Assembly (NCBI GenBank): GCA_030141605.1
Contig: JAQGDQ010000189.1
Coordinates: 1 to 64,000, forward strand
Direction: 5' to 3'
Length of the DNA: 64,000 bases
Source: Tubiluchus corallicola
Lineage: Eukaryota > Priapulida > Priapulimorpha > Priapulimorphida > Tubiluchidae
The notes beneath the pieces were generated by a model that saw only the letters and a list, made by a program, of their open reading frames with translations, was not told where the DNA came from and did no database searches. Made by a program: the position numbers and the translations under genes. Shown piece after piece: positions 29,730-39,319 of the stretch. Positions within the stretch are counted from its first letter, which is position 1; each line of letters opens with the position of its first letter.

Positions 29730-30209
29730 ATGGCGGATAGTAGCAGTCCGGATGTAGTTATTTATACTGACGGATCATCAAGAGGAAACCCCGGTCCGGG
29801 GGGGTATGGAGTAGTTTTGCAGTACGGGAAGCATAAGAGAGAGCTGTCTCAGGGATACAGGCTTACTACAAATAATCGTATGGAGTTGCTGGCAGTTATT
29901 GTTGCGCTGGAAAAACTGAAGATAGGTAACTGGCGAGTAACTGTTTATACCGATTCCAGATATGTTACCGACTCTGTAGAGAAAGGGTGGGTATATAGCT
30001 GGGTAAAAAAAGGTTTTAAGGGTAAAAAGAATGCAGATTTGTGGAGGCGCTTTCTGGAGGTATACAGCAAGCACTGCGTTCGGTTTGTCTGGGTAAAGGG
30101 GCATTCAGACATTCCCGGGAACGAGCGATGTGACAAGCTTGCTGTTGAGGCTTCATTTAAAAAAGGACTGCCAGAGGATGTAGGGTATGTTTCCGAGAAA
30201 AAGCAGTAA
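29730..30209 (+). CDS. rnhA: ribonuclease HI
   Basis: This is a 159-residue enzyme that cuts the RNA strand of RNA-DNA hybrids. The catalytic residues are visible: Asp in IYTDGSSRGNPG (about 11), Glu in NNRMELLA (about 49), Asp in VYTDSRYV (about 71) and Asp in GNERCDKLA (about 133), with His in VKGHSD. The length is that of a bacterial type 1 enzyme without an extra hybrid-binding domain. It starts 15 bases after the S46 peptidase gene. Confidence 0.95.
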   Translation: MADSSSPDVVIYTDGSSRGNPGPGGYGVVLQYGKHKRELSQGYRLTTNNRMELLAVIVALEKLKIGNWRVTVYTDSRYVTDSVEKGWVYSWVKKGFKGKKNADLWRRFLEVYSKHCVRFVWVKGHSDIPGNERCDKLAVEASFKKGLPEDVGYVSEKKQ

Positions 30210-30332
30210 GTGTTCTGTTGTAAGAGCTATCTTTTGATCCATCATTGTGCTGATAAGGAGTGGCTTGCCATTGATTTTTTTCAATCATGTTTGTAATGTT
30301 TGGCCCTGTAAAGGTCTCTGTTTTGAGAAAGA

Positions 30333-30372
30333 GGGCTGCCTATAGTTGACAGCCCCTTCCCGGTTTTTTGTT
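30333..30372 (+). terminator. possible terminator after rnhA
   Basis: GGGCTG and CAGCCC pair around an 11-base loop. A TTTTTT run follows 11 bases after the stem, farther than usual, so the call is weak. It sits between the convergent rnhA and the beta-barrel gene. Confidence 0.35.
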
Positions 30373-30441
30373 TATGATATTTTTAGCGGTGTTGATGTGT
30401 AATCATCCTGCTATTTTTTACGATATGTTGTTGGAGTCTGG

Positions 30442-31086
30442 TTAACTTCCAAACAGGTATCCTACTGAGAACTTTAGAACTCTATTCATCAAGGTCTCGT
30501 CATCGTCCGTGTTGATATTTAACAGTCCAAGGTCATATGAAACACCTATCAGGAGTGAGTTAACCTCAACCCCTCCACCAAGTGTTAGCCCTGTATCAAA
30601 GCGTTTGAGGTCTTTATCGTTTCCCCATTTTATACTTTGTTCTTCTGTCTCTTTTCCCTCGGGATATTCCAAGGTTGTCTTTATTTTACCACTTAATCCA
30701 ACACCAACATAGGGGCCGAATGCAGCAAACATTTTTACTCCATCTGTTAAGCTATGAGACAATTTCATAGTTAAAGGGACATCTAGGTAATATGAGTTAA
30801 TAGATGACCTCATTTTTAAGTTAGGCACTTCTACATCAAACGCTGTCCCCTTTGTTGTTAACAGTAATCCTGGTTCAAATGATAAGATGTCATTAAGTGG
30901 TATGTCAACAAATAGCCCAGTATGAAATCCCAAGGTAAAGTGTTTATTATATGGAATATCATACTCGTCTTCGATCAGCATATTTGCCAGGGTTACCCCA
31001 CCTTTTATGCTAAAAGTTTGTGCGTTTGATTTCAGAGAGAGCAGACTAATAAGTGCAATCGCTGTAATTCTTGTTAGTGTTTTCAT
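30442..31086 (-). CDS. outer-membrane beta-barrel protein, PorT-like
   Basis: This is a 214-residue protein with an N-terminal signal peptide (cleavage likely after NAQ at about residue 23). It is followed by FSIKGGVTLANM and alternating amphipathic strands typical of the small outer-membrane barrel family called PorT-like in Bacteroidota. Strand-rich segments such as FEPGLLLTTKG, YYLDVPLTMKL and FSVGYLFGS at the C-terminus fit an eight-stranded barrel. The specific function is unknown. It stands alone, downstream of the MATE gene with a 227-base gap. Confidence 0.75.
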   Translation of the reverse strand: MKTLTRITAIALISLLSLKSNAQTFSIKGGVTLANMLIEDEYDIPYNKHFTLGFHTGLFVDIPLNDILSFEPGLLLTTKGTAFDVEVPNLKMRSSINSYYLDVPLTMKLSHSLTDGVKMFAAFGPYVGVGLSGKIKTTLEYPEGKETEEQSIKWGNDKDLKRFDTGLTLGGGVEVNSLLIGVSYDLGLLNINTDDDETLMNRVLKFSVGYLFGS

Positions 31087-31313
31087 ATTTTAAGTGTTAA
31101 TTAATTTTTTTCAGTTTTGTTCCTCACAATTTTTGAGGTTTTTGCATAGCCATTCTATTTTATTGCAAAAAATAATATTGTCACCAATGTTTTTTCATTT
31201 GCGTTAGTGAGTTATAGTTTTTTATAGTTTTTTTGCCAGATTGTTTTTTTATCCTGAACTAAGTTCTTTTATTTTGCACAGCTCCGCTGTGGTTTTCTTA
31301 TATGAGAGCGTAG

Positions 31314-32756
31314 CTATACTTCTTTTATTTTCCAGTTTCCTTTTCTAAATATATGTATGCTTACAAGGGTTAGTGCTGTTTCGGCTGTCAGGATAGCGTA
31401 ACAGACTCCTGCTAGTTCATATTTCAATTTAGTGGCAAGAAACCATGCTAATGGTATTTCAATTATCCAGAAGCAGAGTATGTTTATTTTAGTAGGGATA
31501 TCTGTGTTTCCACTGCCGTTGAATGCCTGTATTATCACCATGCCAAGTGCGTAGAAAGCGAATCCAAAACTAATAAGTCGCAAGGCTTTGATGCCACTTA
31601 CGACAACAGGGATGTCATCGATAAATATTCTTATAAACAAGTCTGGGAACAGTATAAATATGAGGCTTACCAGCCCAAGGAATATCATGTTTATTTTTCC
31701 TGTTATCCATACCGATTTTTCTGCTCTCTCGGGTTGTTTTGCGCCAAGGTTTTGGCCTACAAGTGTTGCTGCAGCATTACTTAGCCCCCATGAAGGTAAT
31801 AGGGCAAAGAGGATAATGCGCAGTGCAATAGTGTAGCCAGCCAACACTTCTTCGCCAAAGTCTGCGATAATTCTGACCATAATGATCCAGCTTGAGGTGG
31901 CAATTATGTATTGTGTGATACCCCAGGCAGAGAGTTTTAGCAGTTTAAGCATAACATTGATTTTGAAGCGTATGCTTTGTATAGTTAGCTGTATTCTCCT
32001 GTTTCCTTTAAACAGGAGGTAGAATTGATAGATTACAGCTATCCCTCTTCCTGTGTTTGTAGCAATGGCTGCGCCTTTTATTCCCATTTCGGGGAATGGG
32101 CCAATTCCAAAAATTAACATCGGGTCTAGTACCAGGTTTATCAGGTTTGCGATCCATAGCACCCTCATAGATATTGCCGCATCTCCTGAGCTTCGAAATA
32201 TGGCGTTGATAATAAAGAGGAGCATTATAACCACATTGCCTCCAAACATTATTCTGGGGTAGTGATAGCCATTTTCTATCATCTCTTCGCTGGCTCCCAT
32301 CAGTTTGAGAAATTCGGAAGCGAACATGGCTCCCGGTATTGCTATAAATAGTGATATAATAGTTCCGGCCAGTATAGCCTGAAATGCGGCAATACGGGCT
32401 TTGCTATGTTTTTTCTCTCCGATACGCCTCGCTACGAGTGCTGTGGTAGCAGCGCTCAGTCCTATGCCTATTGCATAGACGATAGTCATAGCCGATTCGG
32501 TAATACCAACGGTTGAAACCGCTCCGGGGCCTAATTGTGAAACGAAATATATGTCAACTACAGCAAATATAGATTCCATAATCATTTCGAGGACCATCGG
32601 TACGGATAGAAGGAGTACCGCTTTACCCAGTTTTACTTTAGTGAAGTCCTGTTCTGTTCCGGATATAGATTCTTTTATTTCCTGCCAGAACTCTCTGATC
32701 TTACTTTTTTTAGCGTGTTGGGGTACAGCTGTTTTATCTATTTTATTCGTTTTCAC
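31314..32756 (-). CDS. MATE family efflux transporter
   Basis: This is a 480-residue inner-membrane protein with about twelve hydrophobic segments arranged as two related halves, the normal MATE layout. These antiporters export cationic drugs or metabolites using Na+ or H+. The first membrane segment (VLLLSVPMVLEMIMESIFAV) and the AIFRSSGDAAISM and AFNGSGNTDIPTK loops after the sixth and tenth helices are characteristic. About 40 charged residues precede the first helix. The substrate cannot be predicted. Confidence 0.92.
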   Translation of the reverse strand: MKTNKIDKTAVPQHAKKSKIREFWQEIKESISGTEQDFTKVKLGKAVLLLSVPMVLEMIMESIFAVVDIYFVSQLGPGAVSTVGITESAMTIVYAIGIGLSAATTALVARRIGEKKHSKARIAAFQAILAGTIISLFIAIPGAMFASEFLKLMGASEEMIENGYHYPRIMFGGNVVIMLLFIINAIFRSSGDAAISMRVLWIANLINLVLDPMLIFGIGPFPEMGIKGAAIATNTGRGIAVIYQFYLLFKGNRRIQLTIQSIRFKINVMLKLLKLSAWGITQYIIATSSWIIMVRIIADFGEEVLAGYTIALRIILFALLPSWGLSNAAATLVGQNLGAKQPERAEKSVWITGKINMIFLGLVSLIFILFPDLFIRIFIDDIPVVVSGIKALRLISFGFAFYALGMVIIQAFNGSGNTDIPTKINILCFWIIEIPLAWFLATKLKYELAGVCYAILTAETALTLVSIHIFRKGNWKIKEV

Positions 32757-32811
32757 GGTGCAAAGATATGGTAATTATGCATATTTTGCTTTAGGTTTTG
32801 TTGTGCCGGTT

Positions 32812-34788
32812 TTACTTTAACCCTTTTTTAAAGTTGAAGGTTGTGGAGGGCTGAACCTGTTTTGAGTTAAGAAGGCGAGTGATTAGTTTTTTCAGGAGGT
32901 GTTTGGATGGTTTCTCAAAGCTCAGGTCAATGAGGAAGCGGTTGAAGCCGTTTTTTTTCAATTCATCTCCATATTGTAGTAAAGAGACCGGTATATCCGG
33001 CACTACATATGTCAGGCCGTCACGTACTTCTTTTTTAAATCTGAAGTTTTTATCATCGCTAAATGGTTCCCCTTTTTTTGCAATGTTGGCAGGCATTCTG
33101 GAAGAGAAGAGGCGCGGATAAAAGTATACCGGCACTATTCCTCCCCTGTCTTTTCCCAGGCGTAGGTTCTCAAAGTCGTTTTCAAGCGGGAAGGTGTAGT
33201 GTTTGACACCTTCATCCCGCACCATTGCAATTGCAGCATCGTTGTAGAGGTAGACATTTTCGTTTGTGTGAAGTATTCCGTTGGGAGGTGTCAGCATTTT
33301 TTGCGACAGGTGGCTTAGGATAAAGTTTTTGTATCCTGCATTTAGAAATTCTTTTGTCAGCTTTTTGTAGAGCGGGATCTCTTTTTCCGGTATAAACCCC
33401 GGAAGTTCACATAGTAGTTTATGTCTGTTTTTTTGAAGAAATGGAGTGTCAAGGTTTATTTCTTTCCACTCTTTTTTTGTAAGGTTTAAGATAACGCCTT
33501 TCACACTGTCAAAGTGTAGTTTGCGCAGCCAAAGAAGGGAGTTAATACGGACAAATATTTCGCTTTTTTTTGGAGGTGCGCCGGTTTTTATCGATTTTAA
33601 TGTTTTTGCGAGTAGTTTTCCTGGTGCTCTGTTTTTAAGGTGTTTTATGCGGCCTTCCAGTTTTGAGGGGAATTTTTTTTGTCGTAATCCTGCAAGGAAG
33701 ACGGAGTCGTGTTTTCCTGTTTCACAGCCGGATGCTGATATTTTCACTCTGTTTCCTGTTTTTTCTATTTTTTGCACTTTTAGTGCTTTTCGTTCTTTTC
33801 CGGAGCTGTTTCTTACCCTTAGGCGATTTCCTACAGCTAGATTTTCGTTTGTTTTAATGGTGAACCAGCCGTTGCCACAGTCCAGTATTTTTCCAAGGAA
33901 GAGGCCCATGCCGGGGTGTTCAGTTATTGCGTTGTTTATGTTATTTCCCGCGAAGTATTCGGTTTTTGTTCTTCCCATGTCGAGCCTGAGTTTTTTCAGT
34001 GCGTCATCAGTCGATCCTGTGTCTATTGCATGTCTGTAGGCTTGTGCGACCTGGTATGTGTATTCAGCCGATTTCATTCGCCCTTCTATTTTCAGCGCTT
34101 TTACACCAATTTTTTTTAGTTTTTCAATTTGTTCTACAAGCTGGTTGTCTTTAAGGCTGAAGGCGTACCTGCTCCCGGCACCATCGCTGTATAGTCGGCG
34201 GCATGGCTGTGCACACTGCCCCCGGTTTGCTCCCATTCCACCGAGGTAGCTGCTGAAGAGGCACATTCCGGAGATGGAGTAACAGAGCGCTCCGTGAACA
34301 AATATTTCGAGGTCTATGTCGGATTTTTTATTGATTGTTTCCAGCTCCATGAGTGTAAGTTCACGCGCCATTACAATACGTTTAAATCCTTTTTCTTTTG
34401 AGAAGAGAGCCCCCGGAGAGTTGTGGTTGCTCATCTGGGTGCTGGCATGTGTGTGTAGGTTGGGAAAGTTATGTTTTATAAGGTAGTATGTTCCCCAGTC
34501 CTGTATTATAATTGCAGATATGGGTAGTTGTGATAGTAGGAAGAGGTAGTGAAGTAGTTCCTGCAGTTCGCTGTTTTTGATTATTGTGTTTAGTGTGATG
34601 TATATTTTTATTTTTTTCAGTTCGGCCTTTTTTAGTAGTAGTTGCAGTTGCTGAGTGGTAAAGTTTACGGCTCGTCCGCGCGCGTTAAACTTCTTCATTC
34701 CCAGGTATATGGCATCGGCTCCACCTTCAATAGCGGCATGAAAGTTTTCTACGTTTCCTGCGGGTAGTAGAAGTTCTGGTTTTTTCAT
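32812..34788 (-). CDS. peptidase U32 family protein, RlhA/YdcP-like
   Basis: This 658-residue protein starts MKKPELLLPAGNVENF. The U32 signature ExFxxGxxCxxxxGxCxxS is met by EIFVHGALCYSISGMCLFS, and GQCAQPCRR adds the Cys residues that bind an iron-sulfur cluster in characterised members. The length with a C-terminal extension matches RlhA (tRNA/rRNA hydroxylation type U32 proteins, DUF3656) rather than the short collagenase-like forms. A 23S rRNA hydroxylation role is likely but not proven by the sequence. It is separated from the MATE gene by 55 bases, so cotranscription is possible. Confidence 0.85.
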   Translation of the reverse strand: MKKPELLLPAGNVENFHAAIEGGADAIYLGMKKFNARGRAVNFTTQQLQLLLKKAELKKIKIYITLNTIIKNSELQELLHYLFLLSQLPISAIIIQDWGTYYLIKHNFPNLHTHASTQMSNHNSPGALFSKEKGFKRIVMARELTLMELETINKKSDIDLEIFVHGALCYSISGMCLFSSYLGGMGANRGQCAQPCRRLYSDGAGSRYAFSLKDNQLVEQIEKLKKIGVKALKIEGRMKSAEYTYQVAQAYRHAIDTGSTDDALKKLRLDMGRTKTEYFAGNNINNAITEHPGMGLFLGKILDCGNGWFTIKTNENLAVGNRLRVRNSSGKERKALKVQKIEKTGNRVKISASGCETGKHDSVFLAGLRQKKFPSKLEGRIKHLKNRAPGKLLAKTLKSIKTGAPPKKSEIFVRINSLLWLRKLHFDSVKGVILNLTKKEWKEINLDTPFLQKNRHKLLCELPGFIPEKEIPLYKKLTKEFLNAGYKNFILSHLSQKMLTPPNGILHTNENVYLYNDAAIAMVRDEGVKHYTFPLENDFENLRLGKDRGGIVPVYFYPRLFSSRMPANIAKKGEPFSDDKNFRFKKEVRDGLTYVVPDIPVSLLQYGDELKKNGFNRFLIDLSFEKPSKHLLKKLITRLLNSKQVQPSTTFNFKKGLK

Positions 34789-35017
34789 TTTTAGAGTAGG
34801 TGTTGTGTGGAAGGGTTTTTTGTAAGTCCCATTTTTTATTAATGTTTTGTCAAAGTTTTATTGTAATGTTTTCTTTTATGTCAGTGGGGTGCGATTTTTT
34901 TATTGGGTTTTTCTCAGATGAGCTGAATATTTTCATTTTGCAAGAGCCTTGTGGTAATTTTGTAAACAGGTGCGAAGATAAAAAAAGAGTTCTATATTAA
35001 AGACTTCTGCACCGCAG

Positions 35018-36541
35018 TTAGCTATACCATCCACGTTTTCTGTTGTCGAGAGTGTTAAGGGTGTGTATGGTGGTGTTTGTGTTTTCTACTATTTGAAAGT
35101 CAAACATTCCCACGCATATGAAGTCAGCGCCGTTTTTAAATGCCCATCGAAATCCGTCATGAGGTTTTATGGCTCCTGCTGCCAGTGTTTTGAATCCCAT
35201 TACAGGTATTTTTGTACGGTTTACAAAGTTTATTGTTGTTTCGGGGAAGAGGCAGAAGATGTTGTCGTGAAATTTGTTGTGATCCAGGTATTTTTTTCCG
35301 TCTACTTCAAATGGCACGCGGTGTTGTGCCGGGTGTGCAGACCAGTATTTGTCGTGGTGCATGCTTTTCATGTAGTAGTCGGGTATTATTTTCTGTTTTT
35401 CGCATATAATCAGAGAGTCTATGGTGTGCGCAGCCAGTCCTGCGAGATATCCCTGTTTTTTTATATTTTTCAGCATACTGTCTATAACGTGAGCCATGTT
35501 CCCGCGTATTAGCCAGTCGCACCAGTTGCCTTGTATTTGCAGGATATCAACGCCGGAGTCGATGGCTTTGTTAATGTTTACAAAGTAGTCTCCGTTTTTC
35601 ATGTTTGGAGCAACCTGGGATATTACTTTTATTTTACTTCCTGTAAGCTTTTTATATTTTTGAAGCAGCGGGATAGATGGGAAGCCTATGTTGATGGTGT
35701 TTATCCCTGCTTTTTCTGCCAACATCAGTGTTTCATATATTTTCTTTTCTGTGTTGTAAGCTTTGAATAGTGAAGGTACATAGTGCAGGTCTCTGGAGTG
35801 AGCCCATCCTTCTATCAGGTTTCCCCCGGCTACCAGGCGGCTTATTTTATGATCTCCAAGTTTTCCTTTAGGCAGTTCCCCTTTTAGTTCTCCAAGCTCA
35901 GATTGTCTCACCGTAATGGTGGCGCCTGATATTGTGTCGACGCCATATTTTCTCTTGTTTTGTAATGCTCCCAGCCCCATTATTGTGAGCAGAGGTATGG
36001 TTGAGATGTTTTTCAGCATTTCCCGTCGTGAACCGGCGTTTTCCCAAGTGTTGCTGGTTTTCTTTTTTTTGTAGTGAGCCAGAGATTCTGCCAGGCGTTC
36101 CATACCGTATCCTTTGTCATTGATAAGCAAGAACAGAGCCAATACGGCTGCTTCAATGAGTTGTTTGTTCACAATGTATGTGGTTTCTCCGGGTTGCATC
36201 ATTTGTGATATGCCAAAGGGGGGGTATGCAAGGTAGTATGTGAAGAGCAGCGTGATTCCGGTAATAGCTGCCTGTTTTACAAATATTCCGAGAAACAGCC
36301 CCAGCCCAACCAGTACAAGGGCGTAGATGTTTGTTATGTCAATTGTCTTGACGATTGCGGGATATCCGGCCAGCCATCTGAGAGCTCCTGATATAGGGCC
36401 GGTAGAGTTGGTAAGATGTTCGTATGTGCTCCAGTTGCCTGTGTATAGAGTGGATAGCCCTTCGTATAGGAAGCGCCACCCTATAGATAAGCGCAGCAGC
36501 GTTATAGAGAGCCGTTTCCAACCGGGTGATGCATTCATCAT
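35018..36541 (-). CDS. DoxX-like membrane domain fused to a Tat-like segment and a TIM-barrel-like domain
   Basis: This is a 507-residue protein. Residues 1 to about 150 have four hydrophobic helices of DoxX type (LRLSIGWRFLYEG, IYALVLVGLGLFLGI, ITLLFTYYLAYPPFG). Then SRREMLKN followed by a hydrophobic stretch (about 170-190) looks like a twin-arginine export signal inside the protein. The remaining 300 residues have the alternating strand/helix pattern of an aldo-keto-reductase-like or aldolase-like barrel (LVAGGNLIEGWAHSRDL, INTINIGFPS, IPVMGFKTLAAGAI, GADFICVGMFDF). It may be a membrane-anchored periplasmic redox protein. The exact reaction is unknown. Confidence 0.7.
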   Translation of the reverse strand: MMNASPGWKRLSITLLRLSIGWRFLYEGLSTLYTGNWSTYEHLTNSTGPISGALRWLAGYPAIVKTIDITNIYALVLVGLGLFLGIFVKQAAITGITLLFTYYLAYPPFGISQMMQPGETTYIVNKQLIEAAVLALFLLINDKGYGMERLAESLAHYKKKKTSNTWENAGSRREMLKNISTIPLLTIMGLGALQNKRKYGVDTISGATITVRQSELGELKGELPKGKLGDHKISRLVAGGNLIEGWAHSRDLHYVPSLFKAYNTEKKIYETLMLAEKAGINTINIGFPSIPLLQKYKKLTGSKIKVISQVAPNMKNGDYFVNINKAIDSGVDILQIQGNWCDWLIRGNMAHVIDSMLKNIKKQGYLAGLAAHTIDSLIICEKQKIIPDYYMKSMHHDKYWSAHPAQHRVPFEVDGKKYLDHNKFHDNIFCLFPETTINFVNRTKIPVMGFKTLAAGAIKPHDGFRWAFKNGADFICVGMFDFQIVENTNTTIHTLNTLDNRKRGWYS

Positions 36542-36731
36542 TGTTTTTTTATTGTGTGGAGAGGTTCTTTATGGTGTATTATTCTGATCCAATAGCATTT
36601 TGTTTTTTTAAAGGGTTTGTAATGTAACTGTCGGCAAGATAGGTCATATTATTTTTGCTGCCAAGGTTGCTTGTTAGATATTTATTGGAAAGGGGCATGT
36701 TTTGGATGTCGGGTGTTGTGGCGTGTGATTC

Positions 36732-36761
36732 TTTACAGGGTTCTTTATTTTTTTACCTTTG
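36732..36761 (+). promoter_or_regulatory. promoter of the rbfA operon
   Basis: TACCTTTG at 36754-36761 matches TAnnTTTG. A TTTA at 36732-36735 is 18 bases upstream in the -33 position. The rbfA ATG follows 21 bases after the -7 element, so the leader is short. Confidence 0.5.
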
Positions 36762-36782
36762 TGTTGAGAAAATATTTTATAG

Positions 36783-37124
36783 ATGGAGCATTATTCAATC
36801 CGGCAAAACAGGGTTGCGCGCCTTGTGCAGAAAGAGATGAGCGAGTTGCTTCGCAAAGAGGGTCGCTCGATGCTTGGGGGGAGGATGGTTTCTGTAACGG
36901 TGGTACGCGTGACTAAGGATTTGTCACTGGCCAGATGCTATCTTAGTGTTTTTCCCTCAGAGGGTGCCGAGGAGGTTTTAACGGCTATAAGTAAGAGTAC
37001 TGGTTTTTTTCGTAAGAGTTTGGGTCAGCTGGTGAGGCATCAGCTCAGAGTGGTGCCCGAACTGGAGTTTTATATTGATGACAGTCTTGATTATATTGAT
37101 AATATAGATAGTCTTCTTTCGTAA
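36783..37124 (+). CDS. rbfA: ribosome-binding factor A
   Basis: This is a 113-residue KH-fold protein that binds the 30S subunit and helps 16S rRNA 5'-end processing, important at low temperature. RQNRVARLVQKEMSELL at the start, VSVTVVRVTKDLSLARCYLSVFP and the C-terminal PELEFYIDDSLDYIDNIDSLL are characteristic. The length is normal. It is followed after 35 bases by the permease gene, a common order in Bacteroidota. Confidence 0.93.
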   Translation: MEHYSIRQNRVARLVQKEMSELLRKEGRSMLGGRMVSVTVVRVTKDLSLARCYLSVFPSEGAEEVLTAISKSTGFFRKSLGQLVRHQLRVVPELEFYIDDSLDYIDNIDSLLS

Positions 37125-37159
37125 AGGGGTGTGTAGATATAATAAAAGTGAAAGGATAG

Positions 37160-38389
37160 TTGAATTTACCATTTTTCATAGCTAAGCGGTACCTTGTTTC
37201 AAGGAAGAAGACCAATATTGTAAATGTTATTTCCGGTATATCCATTGTGGGGGTTTCTATCGGTACAGCAGCGCTGATTGTGGTTTTATCCGTTATGAAC
37301 GGGTTTGATTCTCTGGTGAAGTCTCTTTTTTCTACATTTGATTCGGATTTTAGGATTACTGCTGTGGAGGGGAAGAGTTTTTCACCAGATCAGGATGTTT
37401 TTGAGAGGGTGAGAGGAATGCCTGAGGTTGTGCATTTTGCAGAGGTGGTTGAGGATAATGCTCTTTTGCGCTATGGGGAGAGGCAGTCGCCGGCAATAAT
37501 TAAAGGGGTGGATAGAGAGTTTGAGTTGATGACAGGTATAGATTCTATGATAGTGGAGGGTGAGTTTATCCTCAGTCGTCAGGGTCTCAATTTTGCGGTG
37601 GTGGGGAGGGAGCTGGCTTACTACCTGGGTGTGGGTGTGAAGTTTGTAAATCCCATGTATGTCTATACTCCACGAAAGGGGAGAAGGATGGGTATGAGTA
37701 TTGAGGCAAATTTTAATAGCAGACATATATATCCGGCAGGTATTTTTTCTATACAACAGGAGCTTGATTCGAAGTATATTATTGTACCACTTCGTTTTGC
37801 ACGCGAGATGTTTGAGCTGCCTGATAATGTGACAGCAGTGGAGTTGATGGTTGATAAGGGTGCATCTGTTAACAGGGTACAGGGTGAGATAGCAAGTGTT
37901 CTTGGTAGTGGTTATGAGGTGAAGAATCGTTATCAGCAGAAGGAGTATATTTATAAGATATTAAAGAGTGAGAAGTGGGCAGTGTATTTGATATTAATTT
38001 TTATATTGGTTATTGCTTCGTTTAATGTGGTTGGTTCTCTCACGATGCTTATTCTTGATAAGAGGAAGGATATATCGATACTTCGGAGTATGGGTGCTAC
38101 ACGCGTGCTTATAAGGAAGATATTTTTGTTTGAGGGGTGGTCAGTGTCATTTTTGGGTGCATTTGCTGGTACAGTTTTTGGGGTTTTGATAAGTTATCTT
38201 CAGCAGAGCTACGGGCTGCTTAAGCTTAACGGCGGGGGAGGTTCGTTTGCGGTGCCTGCTTATCCTGTTCAGGTGGTGCCGGAAGATATTGCTATTGTGT
38301 TTGTGTCTGTTGTGGTGATAGGTTTTTTTGCTGCGTGGTTTCCTGTAAGGTATATTTCATCGAGGTATCTTGTAGAGGATATGCATTAG
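37160..38389 (+). CDS. FtsX/LolE-like ABC transporter permease, TTG start
   Basis: This is a 409-residue inner-membrane permease. One N-terminal helix (about 20-45), a large periplasmic domain and three C-terminal helices follow the FtsX/MacB-PCD layout used by LolC/LolE, which release lipoproteins from the inner membrane. The family N-terminus (LPFFIAKRYL, then KTNIVNVISGISIVGVSIG) begins right at a TTG codon at 37160. An upstream GTG is followed by a stop and no ATG exists before residue 47, so TTG is the only fitting start. The ATPase partner is not in the window. Confidence 0.88.
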   Translation: MNLPFFIAKRYLVSRKKTNIVNVISGISIVGVSIGTAALIVVLSVMNGFDSLVKSLFSTFDSDFRITAVEGKSFSPDQDVFERVRGMPEVVHFAEVVEDNALLRYGERQSPAIIKGVDREFELMTGIDSMIVEGEFILSRQGLNFAVVGRELAYYLGVGVKFVNPMYVYTPRKGRRMGMSIEANFNSRHIYPAGIFSIQQELDSKYIIVPLRFAREMFELPDNVTAVELMVDKGASVNRVQGEIASVLGSGYEVKNRYQQKEYIYKILKSEKWAVYLILIFILVIASFNVVGSLTMLILDKRKDISILRSMGATRVLIRKIFLFEGWSVSFLGAFAGTVFGVLISYLQQSYGLLKLNGGGGSFAVPAYPVQVVPEDIAIVFVSVVVIGFFAAWFPVRYISSRYLVEDMH

Positions 38390-38445
38390 TTTTAGAGTTA
38401 AGAGCTGTTTTTATGCTTTATGTTTTAGGTTTTATGCGTGTTTAA

Positions 38446-39183
38446 ATGGGGAAGTTACTGCGAATATACAGGCGTAATGTTTACGGTGTTATAGGTACCT
38501 TATTGTTTCACATTGTGCTGGTGTCTTTGTTGGCGATGTTTGAGATACGTAAGAGTGTGGATGTTAAGGACGATTCTGTAATTTTTGATTTTACGGATGA
38601 TTTGGAGCTGCCGGATGTGCTTAAGCCGAGGGAGGAGGTTGATGAGAGGGTGGAGCCAGATCGGTCTCAGCTTACGAGCCAACCTGTTGAGATGAGTTCT
38701 AACAGGCCCGTTAATGAGGCCAGCCTGCCCAGGGATGCTATGTTTGATGATGATTACAGGCGTGAGGTGGATGCTGCCCGGCAGTTGTCTGATGATGTGA
38801 GCAGGTCTTTGGCTGCCCCTATACCGGATATAGGCGATATTGATATGCCGGAGGAGAGCACGGAGGGTATGGAGCCAGATGAGATAGAGAATGTTATATA
38901 TAAGGGTGACAGTAATATACGCTATTACCTCGAGAACAGGTATCATGTTCGCCTGCCTATTCCTATTTATTTAGCTGTCGGAGGAGGAGAGGTAGTTGTT
39001 GATATTGTTGTTGACCGCCGTGGGGGGGTGGTGAGCGCCAATCCCCGGCGTAGCGTCACAAATGTTGGTATGAGTATGTATGCATATGCTAAAGCGGCAG
39101 CGTCGAGGACACGTTTTAATGCAGATCCTACTGCTCCTGAAAGGCAGCATGGTACTATCACATATAGTTTTGTTGCGCAGTGA
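38446..39183 (+). CDS. TonB-like energy transducer family protein
   Basis: This is a 245-residue protein with one N-terminal membrane anchor (VYGVIGTLLFHIVLVSLLAM, about 13-32), an acidic periplasmic stalk rich in Glu, Pro and Asp (about 40-160) and a C-terminal domain. In the latter, GGEVVVDIVVDRRGGVVSANP resembles the TonB/TolA C-terminal fold that touches outer-membrane receptors. The C-terminal YAYAKAAASRTRFNAD also fits. ExbB/ExbD are not adjacent. It follows the permease by 56 bases and may share the rbfA operon. Confidence 0.75.
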   Translation: MGKLLRIYRRNVYGVIGTLLFHIVLVSLLAMFEIRKSVDVKDDSVIFDFTDDLELPDVLKPREEVDERVEPDRSQLTSQPVEMSSNRPVNEASLPRDAMFDDDYRREVDAARQLSDDVSRSLAAPIPDIGDIDMPEESTEGMEPDEIENVIYKGDSNIRYYLENRYHVRLPIPIYLAVGGGEVVVDIVVDRRGGVVSANPRRSVTNVGMSMYAYAKAAASRTRFNADPTAPERQHGTITYSFVAQ

Positions 39184-39192
39184 GGGGTAGGT

Positions 39193-39278
39193 ATGTTCTT
39201 TTGTTTTGATGCAAGAGAGACAAAAGATCAAGGGGTTTTACGTTCTTTTGTCTTGATGCAAAAGAACCAAAAAAAGGT
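39193..39278 (+). repeat. dispersed hairpin repeat, two short units
   Basis: Two units of about 48 bp begin GTTCTTTTGTTTTGAT and GTTCTTTTGTCTTGAT. The second ends in GCAAAAGAACC, so it can fold into the same hairpin as at 48.7-49.6 kb. It directly follows the TonB-like gene. Confidence 0.7.
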
Positions 39279-39319
39279 TTGAGAGGTTTACGGGTTTTTG
39301 TTTGTATAAGTGTGTGGTT

